DNA of 14,048 bases from JAFDVL01 sp043775925 (GTDB taxonomy: Bacteria > Acidobacteriota > Blastocatellia > RBC074). This document shows, in pieces, positions 6,632-13,678 of the stretch. The stretch spans positions 1 to 14,048 of the forward strand of contig JAYVRW010000303.1 of NCBI GenBank assembly GCA_043775925.1. Direction: 5' to 3'. Made by a program: the position numbers and the translations under genes. Under the pieces are notes generated by a model, which saw only the letters and a program-made list of their open reading frames with translations, did not search any database and had not been told where the DNA came from. Each line of letters begins with the position of its first letter. Position 1 is the stretch's first letter.

Positions 6632-7522
6632 ATGAAAGAAAGAATTGGATTTGAAAGAGAAATGCGAGATTTGGGGGTGACTACAAAACTTCCTTATCAA
6701 TATGATGTCCAACCTGAAGATGAAGTGAAAGCTTTAATGACAGAACTACGTCCTCTGTTTCAGAAAAATTTTTCCAAAAATAAAACTACTTACGGTCCAT
6801 TAGTTGGTACGGCAGTGAAATTCCGCATTGTAGCAGATAAAGACTTTAAGGCGGAGGTGAAAAAGGAGGCAGAGCGATTAGCGGAAAAGCTGAAATCTAA
6901 ACTATTGAAATTTGGTCCTGAGTTGGTGCAGCGTAGCTTGCAGCGATACTACAAGGCTCTCAAAAAGAAATTCCCTGACAGGTTACTAAAAATTGATGAA
7001 AATACTCAGCTTACGAATGACGAGGAAGTTGCTGTTTTTACTTTGGCAAAGTCTCTGACTGTGCAAAGAGCGGTAAATGAAGCTGATACGACAGGGGGCT
7101 TTTATTCGGTTTCAGAAAAAGAGATTGTCTTACGTGAATCGCAGCGAGATGCCGGAACCATCGCTCATGAAATGGCGCACTCGTATGCTAACGAGGGCTG
7201 GTATGATTTTATCTCTGTCATGGGGATACGAGGTATGAAAGAGACCGACAAATTAGATGAGGGCATGGCAACTTACTTTGAGCGCATCGTCGTAGCAGAA
7301 TGGCATAAGAATCAGCCATCTGGCACAACAATTCCTTTGGCAGGTTACGATCAAACCTATACAAAAGTCGCCAATGATTTTGTTAAGGCGTTGGGAAAAG
7401 ACCTCGCCTATAAAGCCTATTTTGGAGGCTGGGTTGATTACACTGACGATACCAAGCCGGAAGACACTCTCGTGGTCGGAGAAAAGCGTCCGAAGACAAA
7501 ATGGAAATGGTTGTGGCGATGA
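6632..7522 (+). CDS. HEMAH...E zinc metallopeptidase with FEREMxDLG leader (cassette gene 5)
   Basis: 296 residues. A GTG at 6620 is possible as start, but ATG 6632 makes the N-terminus (MKERIGFEREMRDLG) align residue for residue with that of the preceding gene, so I choose it; a weak GTGAG lies 7 nt upstream. Residues 70-120 are Lys-rich and helical, possibly coiled coil. The catalytic region is classic gluzincin: AGTIAHEMAHSYANEG with H179, E180, H183, and 26 residues on LDEGMATYFE, where E210 is the probable third zinc ligand. The C-terminus is basic and aromatic, ending KWKWLWR. There is no signal peptide, so with a peptidase domain and a shared leader it fits an effector or toxin delivered by something that reads the leader, or a maturation protease of the cassette. 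Peptidase class is well supported; substrate and delivery are inferred. Confidence 0.85.
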   Translation: MKERIGFEREMRDLGVTTKLPYQYDVQPEDEVKALMTELRPLFQKNFSKNKTTYGPLVGTAVKFRIVADKDFKAEVKKEAERLAEKLKSKLLKFGPELVQRSLQRYYKALKKKFPDRLLKIDENTQLTNDEEVAVFTLAKSLTVQRAVNEADTTGGFYSVSEKEIVLRESQRDAGTIAHEMAHSYANEGWYDFISVMGIRGMKETDKLDEGMATYFERIVVAEWHKNQPSGTTIPLAGYDQTYTKVANDFVKALGKDLAYKAYFGGWVDYTDDTKPEDTLVVGEKRPKTKWKWLWR

Positions 7523-7796
7523 ACAGCGAAACACTTTGAGATAACGAATGAAAATAGTTATTTAAGCAGTGCGAAAAACGCCTATCAGTTCACGGTGCGG
7601 TTAGTCTTGTACCTAACAGTTACAAGCCTACCATCGCAAATTGACAACTTTCGCAGTATCATAAAAAGTTGACGGCGAAGTCGGTTTTTTGCATCTCATG
7701 CCGTTATGAATTTTAAACTCATTCTGTTACAACGAATGCGTACGTTGGTTAAGTTCCAGTATCAATAAAACAGTCTGCTCGTCTCAAGAAAATATT
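7523..7796 (+). other. Intergenic leader between the cassette and the DUF58 gene
   Basis: 274 bases without a convincing ORF. It holds a small dyad (CTTGTA at 7606-7611, TACAAG at 7621-7626), an isolated -35-like TTGACA at 7641-7646 and a T-run at 7685-7690 (TTTTTT) not preceded by a good stem. Because the DUF58 gene would normally follow moxR directly, this region probably carries its own promoter, but I cannot place a matching -10 box. I see no direct repeat shared with the left flank (1713-2011). Confidence 0.4.
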
Positions 7797-8759
7797 ATGT
7801 GGTGGAGCAAAAAGATAGAACCTACTCTCGGCATTCAGGAAACTGAGCTTCTCAAAACGCCGCATTCGGCATATCACAATCCAAATTCATTTCTTGACCC
7901 TGAAGTTTTAGGGCGCGTTGCTTCGCTGGAACTACTCGCGCGAACTGTGGTTGAAGGCTTTATTTCCGGGCTTCACCGTTCACCATTCACCGGATTTTCT
8001 ACGGAGTTTGCGGAGTATCGGCAATACATGCCCGGCGATGATTTGCGTTATCTGGATTGGAAATTATTGGGGCGGACAGATCGTTATTACATCAAAAAAT
8101 ATCGCGCGGATACGAATACGCAATTTTATTTGCTGGTGGATTCCAGCGGTTCCATGAAGTATTCGTCAGGCGGAGTTTCCAAACTGCAATACGCGAAAAT
8201 GTTGGCGGCTTCATTAGCGTATCTGGTCAACAAGCAAAATGACGCAATCGGATTATTAGCCTTTGATGAAGCGATGCGCGTAACGTTACCTTCGCTCAAT
8301 CGTACCGGACATCTGCGGACAGTCTTCGGACATTTGGAACAGCTTGAAGCAGGTAAGGAAACCCGACTCTCGGCGATGCTGCACGAAGCCGCAGACCGCA
8401 TCACCAAGCGCAGTGTCGTTATTATTATTTCGGATTTCTATGATGATCCCGAAGCGCTGATTGATGCCTTTCAGCACCTCAGTTTCAAAGGAAATAATGT
8501 GATTGCGTTTCAGATTTTGGATCAGAACGAAATTGATTTTGGCTACGATGAATCGGTGTTGCTGGAAGATTGTGAGACGCAGGAACAGTTGCACGTGATG
8601 CCGGATGTCCTGGCGGAGGGTTACCGCGAAACATTTCAAAAACATCTGGTTCGTGTCAAAGAAGCCGCGATTAATAACAAGCTGGAATACGAATTATTGA
8701 CGACAAATCAGGCGTTGGATTATGCGCTGTTTTCGTTTTTGTCACGACGGTCGAAGTGA
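7797..8759 (+). CDS. DUF58 (VWA-like) protein
   Basis: Partner of MoxR ATPases, typically forming with them and BatA-type VWA proteins a membrane-associated chaperone/stress system. It has 320 residues with no transmembrane segment. The family signature is clear: GLHRSPFTGFSTEF (58-71), then RQYMPGDDLRYLDWK (75-89) and YYIKKYRADTN. A MIDAS metal-binding motif DSSGS follows at 115-119, and SDFYDDPEALI further on resembles the VWA Asp loop. The start ATG gives the expected family length but has only a weak AAGAA upstream. The gene belongs with the moxR-like gene at 702, from which it is separated by the five-gene cassette, and with the BatA-like gene at 9441. Confidence 0.93.
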   Translation: MWWSKKIEPTLGIQETELLKTPHSAYHNPNSFLDPEVLGRVASLELLARTVVEGFISGLHRSPFTGFSTEFAEYRQYMPGDDLRYLDWKLLGRTDRYYIKKYRADTNTQFYLLVDSSGSMKYSSGGVSKLQYAKMLAASLAYLVNKQNDAIGLLAFDEAMRVTLPSLNRTGHLRTVFGHLEQLEAGKETRLSAMLHEAADRITKRSVVIIISDFYDDPEALIDAFQHLSFKGNNVIAFQILDQNEIDFGYDESVLLEDCETQEQLHVMPDVLAEGYRETFQKHLVRVKEAAINNKLEYELLTTNQALDYALFSFLSRRSK

Positions 8760-8780
8760 CGTTTTGATTAGCAATAAATT

Positions 8781-9422
8781 ATGAAAAATAAAATTTTTCA
8801 AATGATCGTAATCGTCGGAATTATTTTAAGTCTCAACTCTTTGGTCTTTACGCAAACAAAAAAGAAGATCACCACTCCAAAACAAACAGCGAAGCCTTCC
8901 ACTCCAATTGATGATGAAGATTACGTCCTGTATTCCGCAATTTTAAAAGAACTCTTTAGCGGCAAAGCGATTGCGCTGGAAAATCAAGTGTCCGGTTGCA
9001 CGGGGATTGGCAACAACAAAGAGGGCGAAAATTCTTTTCTCAAAGGACTTGATACTTTGCCGCAGAAGTTGAAAAAACTAAGTCCGAAAACAATTGCGGA
9101 TTTCAAAAGTAAATCACAACTTTGTCGAATGCTGGACTCAAAGCTTACTCCGCCTGTTAAGCTAATTTCCAAACAGGAACGTCGGGCAATTTTTTCAGTC
9201 AAAGATATGCGCAAGGCGTGGGCGGTTTTTAATAAGAAATTTCCCGGCGCGAATGGCTATGCGATTGTTTCAAATATTGGCTTCAACGAAGATCGAACGC
9301 AGGCATTAGTTGATATTTCCAACAAATGCGGCGATAAATGTGGGGCCGAGCAATTTGTTTTATTAACGAAATCGAATGGCAGTTGGACTGTCAGTGGGAT
9401 GCATATTTTATGGCAGCTCTGA
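8781..9422 (+). CDS. Exported hypothetical protein
   Basis: 213 residues with a signal peptide (MKNK, then a hydrophobic core about 7-22, probable cleavage near VFT-Q at 24/25) and a Lys/Thr/Pro-rich linker (26-44). The mature part has four Cys (73, 115, 183, 187); the last two form CGDKCG, suggesting disulfides. The C-terminal segment NGYAIVSNIGFNEDRTQALV...W-T-V has the alternating pattern of an NTF2-like or small beta domain with a 'response to assay' ending SNGSWTVSGMHILW, seen in many uncharacterised exported proteins. I do not recognise a function. It starts 21 bases after the DUF58 stop and ends 18 bases before the BatA-like gene, so it is probably co-transcribed with both. Confidence 0.75.
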   Translation: MKNKIFQMIVIVGIILSLNSLVFTQTKKKITTPKQTAKPSTPIDDEDYVLYSAILKELFSGKAIALENQVSGCTGIGNNKEGENSFLKGLDTLPQKLKKLSPKTIADFKSKSQLCRMLDSKLTPPVKLISKQERRAIFSVKDMRKAWAVFNKKFPGANGYAIVSNIGFNEDRTQALVDISNKCGDKCGAEQFVLLTKSNGSWTVSGMHILWQL

Positions 9423-9440
9423 GTTTGAATTGGTATTAAA

Positions 9441-11480
9441 ATGTCGTTTCTTTCTCCATTATTTTTGCTGGGTTTAGCGGCGGTTGCCGTTCCGATCATT
9501 GTGCATCTGGTGCGCCGAACTCGTGCGAAGAAAGTTGAATTTCCTTCGCTGATGTTTGTCCGTCAGATTCCGCAGCGAACAATTCGTCGCAGACGCCTGA
9601 TTAACTGGCTTTTATTGGCACTGCGCTGCCTTGCGTTATTATGTCTGGTACTCGCCTTTGCGCGTCCATTTTTTACCAGTTCCAGCGCTGCCGAATCGCT
9701 CACGCGTTCTCAGGCTAAAATTATTTTATTGGATAATTCGCTCAGCATGCGCTACGGCAAACGCTTTGAGAATGCTTTAACGCAGGCGCGGACCATCGTG
9801 AATGACGCCGGAACGAATGACCAATTGGCATTGGTGATTTTCGGGAATGGCTACGAAATTGTCAGCCGCTTTACGAACGAGAAAAGTAAAATCAATTCGT
9901 TGCTGAATCAGGTGAAGCCGGGACTCAGTTCGACCGCGTATTCACAAGCCTTGCGCGGAGCCGAAGAATTAATGAAAGAAACGACGGTTGCCGGGAAGCA
10001 GATTTTTCTCATCACAGATTTCCAGGCCGCCGGATGGAATCAATCAGAAACGGCGTATCGTCTGAGTAATCAAATTAAACTCATTAACAAGGATGTTGGT
10101 GAAGCAGTTGCTCCAAATTTAGCAGTAACTGATCTCAACGCGCAGGCTGTCGTTTACCAGCCAAAGTACACGGATAAGTTAGCCGCAAGGATTACGAATT
10201 TCAGTGACGAAGCGAGAGAGTCGTTCAGTGTTGAATTTCAGCTCAACGATCACCCCATTGAAAAACGACAGCTCAAAGTTCCGGCGCGTGAATCTGCCGT
10301 CGTTGAATTCACCGACTTCAATCTCAACGAAGGCGTCAACCGCGCAGTCATCGTCATCAACGATAATAACTTCGATGCGGATGATAAATTTTATTTCACA
10401 CTGCACCGCGAAGCGCAGGCGCAGGCTTTGGTGATAGAAGCCGCAGGACGCGCCGGCAATGACAGTTTGTACTTGCGCAATGCTTTGACGACGGGAGAAA
10501 ATTTGCCTTTTGCCTGGACGGTCAAAACCCCGGCGTCGGTGAATCCGGCTGATTTGCCGAACTACAAAGTTATCATTTTGAATGATGTCGAGAGCGTCAC
10601 GAATGCTTTTGCTGAGAACTTGAAATCATTTGTGGAGAAGGGCGGAGGCTTGATTATTGCGACTGCGAGGCACACGGACACTTCCTCGTTCAATGAAGCT
10701 TTCAAAAACATTGCGCCATCAGTGTTAGGCGAAGCCGTGCAGCTCACCGGAAATTATTCGACGCTCAGCAACATCAAAACAGATCATCCGGTCTTTGAAG
10801 TTTTCAGAAATAGCGGACGCTTAGCGGCGGCGCGTGTCTTTGGGTATCGCCGTTCTGAACCAAAAGAAAAAACTTCCGTGCTGGCACGTTTTGAAGATGG
10901 ATCGCCCGCGTTAGCTGAAAATTCTTTGGGACAGGGCAAAGTTTTACTGTTTACTTCTTCGCTGGATTCAAGCTGGAATGATTTGCCGCTGACGCCGTTG
11001 TATTTGCCACTGGTTCGACAAATGACGAAACATCTTGGCGAAAAAGATCGGCAGGCGTGGCAGACGATTGGGAATACTTTTACGGTTTCACCCGGACAGA
11101 ATGGCGAAGCTCCATCAATTGATACTCCATCAAATAATCGCCTGACGGAACGCGCTGCGACGAATTCAGGACAGTTGATTGTCAAAGCGCAGGAAAATGG
11201 TTTCTACCGCGTGCGAAGCGGCTCCGAATCGGATTATGTCGCGGTTAATATTGATAATAAAGAATCTGATTTAGCGAAGCTCAGTATTGATGATTTTGTG
11301 ACTGCGATGACCGGAGCCGAAGCGCAGGCTGCTACCGCAGGTGCTCAGGTCAAGCTCACCAACGAAGAGCGCGAGTCAAAACAACGAACCTGGTGGATGT
11401 TGTTGATCGCTGCCTTATTGTTATTTTTGGCAGAAGCAATAATTTCTCGTCGAACAAAACTGGCGAGAATGATAGGATAA
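9441..11480 (+). CDS. BatA-like membrane protein with VWA domain
   Basis: 679 residues. It opens with the BatA N-terminal double-transmembrane module: helix 1 about 4-22 (LSPLFLLGLAAVAVPIIVHL), a basic loop with R-R-x-R-A-K-K and FPSLMFV, and helix 2 about 53-74. A VWA domain follows from about 92, with MIDAS DNSLS at 98-102, a Thr in STAYSQAL and LITDFQAAGW as the third loop. Next come beta-sandwich segments, a region about 395-440 (YKVIILNDVES...FVEKGGGLIIA) like a glutamine-amidotransferase-like fold, and a C-terminal transmembrane helix (WWMLLIAALLLFLAEAII) with a short basic tail. Topology suggests that the VWA and later domains face the periplasm or cytoplasm as one block between membrane anchors. 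It works with the MoxR and DUF58 proteins. Family-length and intact. Confidence 0.92.
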   Translation: MSFLSPLFLLGLAAVAVPIIVHLVRRTRAKKVEFPSLMFVRQIPQRTIRRRRLINWLLLALRCLALLCLVLAFARPFFTSSSAAESLTRSQAKIILLDNSLSMRYGKRFENALTQARTIVNDAGTNDQLALVIFGNGYEIVSRFTNEKSKINSLLNQVKPGLSSTAYSQALRGAEELMKETTVAGKQIFLITDFQAAGWNQSETAYRLSNQIKLINKDVGEAVAPNLAVTDLNAQAVVYQPKYTDKLAARITNFSDEARESFSVEFQLNDHPIEKRQLKVPARESAVVEFTDFNLNEGVNRAVIVINDNNFDADDKFYFTLHREAQAQALVIEAAGRAGNDSLYLRNALTTGENLPFAWTVKTPASVNPADLPNYKVIILNDVESVTNAFAENLKSFVEKGGGLIIATARHTDTSSFNEAFKNIAPSVLGEAVQLTGNYSTLSNIKTDHPVFEVFRNSGRLAAARVFGYRRSEPKEKTSVLARFEDGSPALAENSLGQGKVLLFTSSLDSSWNDLPLTPLYLPLVRQMTKHLGEKDRQAWQTIGNTFTVSPGQNGEAPSIDTPSNNRLTERAATNSGQLIVKAQENGFYRVRSGSESDYVAVNIDNKESDLAKLSIDDFVTAMTGAEAQAATAGAQVKLTNEERESKQRTWWMLLIAALLLFLAEAIISRRTKLARMIG

Positions 11481-11517
11481 TAACCGCCCCCCTTTAATTT
11501 CTAATCAGGAAAATTCT

Positions 11518-12096
11518 ATGAAAAATAAAGCATCTGTCATCCTGGGATCGTTCTTTTTGTTGTGCTTAATCCTGCCGGTTCGCGCGCAGGAAAAGATGGA
11601 ATATCAGGTTCTGGCGACGAGCAAAACTTCGACCATGGAAAAGGAAATGAACGACGCTGGCAAGGAAGGTTTTCGCTTTGTCGGTGCGATGGGCGGAGAA
11701 ACTTCGGTCGGTGGCAAAGAAGCTGTCGTTCTCATGGAGCGACAGAAAAATGCCAAAGTTACCGGCTCTTACTTATATGCACTACTGGCGACGAATAAGA
11801 CTTCGACCATGCAAAAAGAAATGAATGAATCCGGTGTGAAGGGCTTTGTTTATAAAGGGCAGACAGTTTTTGAAAGTAGATTTGGCGGCAAGGAAGTGGT
11901 CGTCTTTATGGAAAAATCCAGAGAAAATGAAACTTTGGAAGAGTATTTATTACTAGCCACTACACGGACGGGAACGATGCAGAAAGAACTCGCAGCGGCT
12001 GCTGCCGATGGGTATATTTTTGCCGGAGTCACGGTCGCGGAAACTGCGTTTGGCGGCAAAGAAGTCGTTACTATCCTGCGTCGTACAAAAAAATAG
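11518..12096 (+). CDS. Exported protein of three tandem ~50-residue repeats (DUF4177-like)
   Basis: 192 residues: a signal peptide (1-23, ending VRA-Q) and then three copies of one unit, about 29-77, 87-135 and 143-192. Each follows the pattern Y-x-L-L-A-T-x-K-T-S-T-M-x-K-E-M-N, then a G-F/Y block, E-T/S-x-x-G-G-K-E-V-V and a basic end. The unit resembles the small alpha/beta DUF4177 fold (Y-K-V...L-N-x-x-G-x-x-G-W/F), with loss of Trp. AGGA lies 7 nt before the ATG. It lies 37 bases after the BatA-like gene and 7 bases before the rhodanese gene, so the last two genes are co-transcribed. The function is unknown; repeats 1 and 2 are more alike than either is to repeat 3, consistent with stepwise duplication. 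Confidence 0.85.
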   Translation: MKNKASVILGSFFLLCLILPVRAQEKMEYQVLATSKTSTMEKEMNDAGKEGFRFVGAMGGETSVGGKEAVVLMERQKNAKVTGSYLYALLATNKTSTMQKEMNESGVKGFVYKGQTVFESRFGGKEVVVFMEKSRENETLEEYLLLATTRTGTMQKELAAAAADGYIFAGVTVAETAFGGKEVVTILRRTKK

Positions 12097-12103
12097 AGGC
12101 CCC

Positions 12104-12589
12104 ATGAAAAAAAACAATTTCGGTTTATTATTTTTGCTGACAGTTTTACTGGCGCTTCCGATTGCTGCTCAAAAAGTAAAAAAGTCGCAAGCAGGCAAGG
12201 CTCCGGCAGTGGCAAAAACTTCGACTAAAAAAGAAGTAAAACCTGTGATTGTACCAGTCACCGATGACCGCCTCACGATTGAACAGCTCAAAGCAAAACT
12301 TGATTCAGGAGCACAGCTTCTAATTCTTGACGTGAGAGCCTTAGAAGGTTGGAACACCAGCGCCAATAAAATCAAAGGTGCTGTGCGTGTTCCCATGGAA
12401 GAGGTAGACAAGCAAAAAGGTGAGTGGAATAAGGCGACGGAAATCATCACCTACTGTAGCTGACCAGACGAAGCTACCAGTGCCAGTGTGGCACGGACAT
12501 TGAAACGTGATGGATTTAAAAATGTGAAGGCGTTGACAGGCGGTTGGAAAGCGTGGGAAAACGCCGGATTTCCGGTCGAGCCAAAGTAA
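12104..12589 (+). CDS. Exported rhodanese, candidate selenoprotein (in-frame UGA at codon 120)
   Basis: Sulfurtransferase-fold protein with a signal peptide (1-22, ALPIAA-Q), a Lys/Ala linker and a single rhodanese domain from about 55. Conserved elements are LLILDVRALEGWNTSANKIKG (roughly 72-92) and VPMEE. The active-site loop reads ITYCS, then UGA (12461-12463), then PDEATSASVARTLKRDGF and a normal rhodanese ending (ALTGGWKAWENAGFPVEP) to TAA at 12587. With the UGA read through, the protein has 161 residues. C118 aligns with the catalytic Cys and residue 120 is the UGA codon, making C-S-U; relatives as I recall have Y-C-S/T-C-P-N-E-A-T-S. The 41 codons after the UGA are intact and family-like, which argues against decay. 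GAGG lies 4 nt before the ATG. If the UGA is a true stop, the product lacks half the fold and the gene is a pseudogene. Confidence 0.75.
12477..12496 (+). promoter_or_regulatory. Candidate SECIS hairpin behind the rhodanese UGA
   Basis: GTGCC (12480-12484) pairs with GGCAC (12490-12494) around the loop AGTGT, extended by CC/GG across a bulged A. There are 21 nt between the UGA and the apical loop, and G is the second loop base. Both agree with published rules for bacterial SECIS elements (distance about 16-37 nt, G among the first two loop bases). The stem is short, and such stems arise by chance, so this supports rather than proves selenocysteine. Confidence 0.5.
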
Positions 12590-12603
12590 GATAGTTTGTG
12601 GAG

Positions 12604-12632
12604 GGTCAGTATTTTTCGTACTGACCGTTTTA
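12604..12632. terminator. Terminator-like hairpin between convergent units
   Basis: GGTCAGTA (12604-12611) and TACTGACC (12619-12626) form a perfect 8-bp stem with a 7-nt T-rich loop, followed by GTTTTA. It lies 14 bases after the rhodanese TAA and overlaps the end of the minus-strand GH43 remnant, so it probably ends the plus-strand unit. The T-run is short; the stem is only moderately GC-rich. Confidence 0.65.
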
Positions 12633-13095
12633 GTTAGTGAGATCAACGTTGAATTCCCGCTCTTGATAATCAAACCAATCGAAATCCGCTGCCTGGCTCG
12701 TTCCCGCTAAATCCTGACAACACATTCCGACAAATGCGCACGTAAAATTCGGCGGCCCCGGCGGCACTGCTTCATCAGATAAAATGCTAGCGTCGAATTG
12801 TTCTGGCAACCACTGCCAGTCTTCGCTGTTCACGTGATAGGCGAAGCGCAGGCGTTCGTAATCCACTTCCATGCGCAAATAGACAGGAGCGTGTGCCGCC
12901 AGCTTAATCGGCGCAGTGAACGCATCTGGCAATTCAGGATGACACGTCATCACGCGAATGATGAATCTGTACGCCGGGAAACCATTCAAAAGTCGAAGTA
13001 GCGATGTAATAATCATCGCCGACGCGCACGATGGACGGATCGGGATTGAAGCCGCGCAGGATTGGGTTTTTAATTTTGGGGTTATTTTCTGACAT
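12630..13095 (-). pseudogene. GH43 beta-xylosidase remnant with a large internal deletion
   Basis: The minus strand carries both ends of a GH43 family enzyme (beta-xylosidase/arabinofuranosidase, usually about 530-550 residues) but not the middle. From ATG 13095 it reads MSENNPKIKNPILRGFNPDPSIVRVGDDYYIATSTFEWFPGVQIHHSRD in outline: it includes N-P-D-P-S with the catalytic-base Asp region and the family's STFEWFPGV. It then goes out of frame (DVSS, stop) at about 12955. In the other frame the C-terminal beta-sandwich follows directly: APVYLRMEVDYERLRFAY, ASILSDE, FVGMCCQDL, ADFDWFDY. Roughly 400 residues, including the catalytic acid, are gone and the junction is frameshifted, so no active enzyme can be made. 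The MFS fragment upstream on the same strand ends 46 bases before it, consistent with a former xyloside transporter-enzyme operon. Confidence 0.85.
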
Positions 13096-13141
13096 GGTAG
13101 ATTTAAAATTCGTCGCGCTGCGACACAAGAGGAAGACAACC

Positions 13142-13678
13142 TTATGAAACCAGTGGTTCCGTTTGCTCTCTCACAACTGTCCACAAAATGATTGCGCCGA
13201 CAATATCCAGTAATCCAAGGCAAATGAAAAACGGCGTATACCCAATCTTCAGCACCAGTGCGCCAATCAATAGCGAGAAAATCAGCAGCCCTGCATTCCC
13301 GAACGTTCCCGCCACCGTAGCGACTTCGTTTTTCCTGAATAAATCTGATGACATCGTAATCACTGTCACAGACAAAGTTTGATGCGCAAAGCCCGCCAGA
13401 CTCAGCAGGGCAATCGCCGCGTAAGGGCTTTGCACAAAGCCGACAAAGCCCACGCCTAACATCGTAACGGCTCCCAGTGTGAAGGCCGAACGCCGCGCAT
13501 TAATCAAACTCAAGCGCCAATATTTTTGTAACCACAAGCTAAAGGTTCCACCAAAAATGCAGCCGAAATCCACTGCGAGAAATGGCAGCCACGCAAACAA
13601 GGCAATATGCTTCAAATCCCAGCCGCGTGTTTGCGAGAGATACAGCGACATCCAGAATGTCAGCGTTCTCCACGATGG
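13142..13678 (-). pseudogene. MFS transporter, C-terminal fragment (5' end lost at the transposase junction)
   Basis: About 180 residues with five or six hydrophobic helices of an ACS-type major facilitator (hexuronate/sugar-acid transporter, normally about 420-440 residues). The visible order is WRTLTFWMSLYLSQ, IALFAWLPFLAVDFGCIFGG, the N-A-R-R cytoplasmic loop, GAVTMLGVGFVG, AAIALLSLAGFAHQ, the FRKNEVATVAGTFGNAG conserved loop and two last helices. An ATG at 13651 lies inside the family homology, which runs in frame up to about 13673 and then stops where the transposase begins. Hence the first six or so helices are deleted and the fragment is not functional. It was probably co-transcribed with the GH43 gene behind it. 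Confidence 0.8.

Noticed and set aside
7606..7626. Dyad CTTGTA/TACAAG in the leader of the DUF58 gene as an operator or terminator
   Set aside because: Six pairs with a 9-nt loop and no T-run; likely by chance.
7641..7665. Promoter from TTGACA at 7641
   Set aside because: No acceptable -10 box at 16-18 nt; TATCAT at 7657 is only 10 nt away.
8286..8645. 119-residue minus-strand ORF inside the DUF58 gene, and similar long antisense ORFs elsewhere (794-1129, 3422-3946, 10784-11185)
   Set aside because: They lie opposite well-recognised or clearly coding genes and show no domain or translation signals.
12630..13223. A 197-residue minus-strand ORF read as one protein
   Set aside because: Only its C-terminal ~95 residues match GH43; the first part is an out-of-frame reading of the GH43 N-terminus and the spacer.
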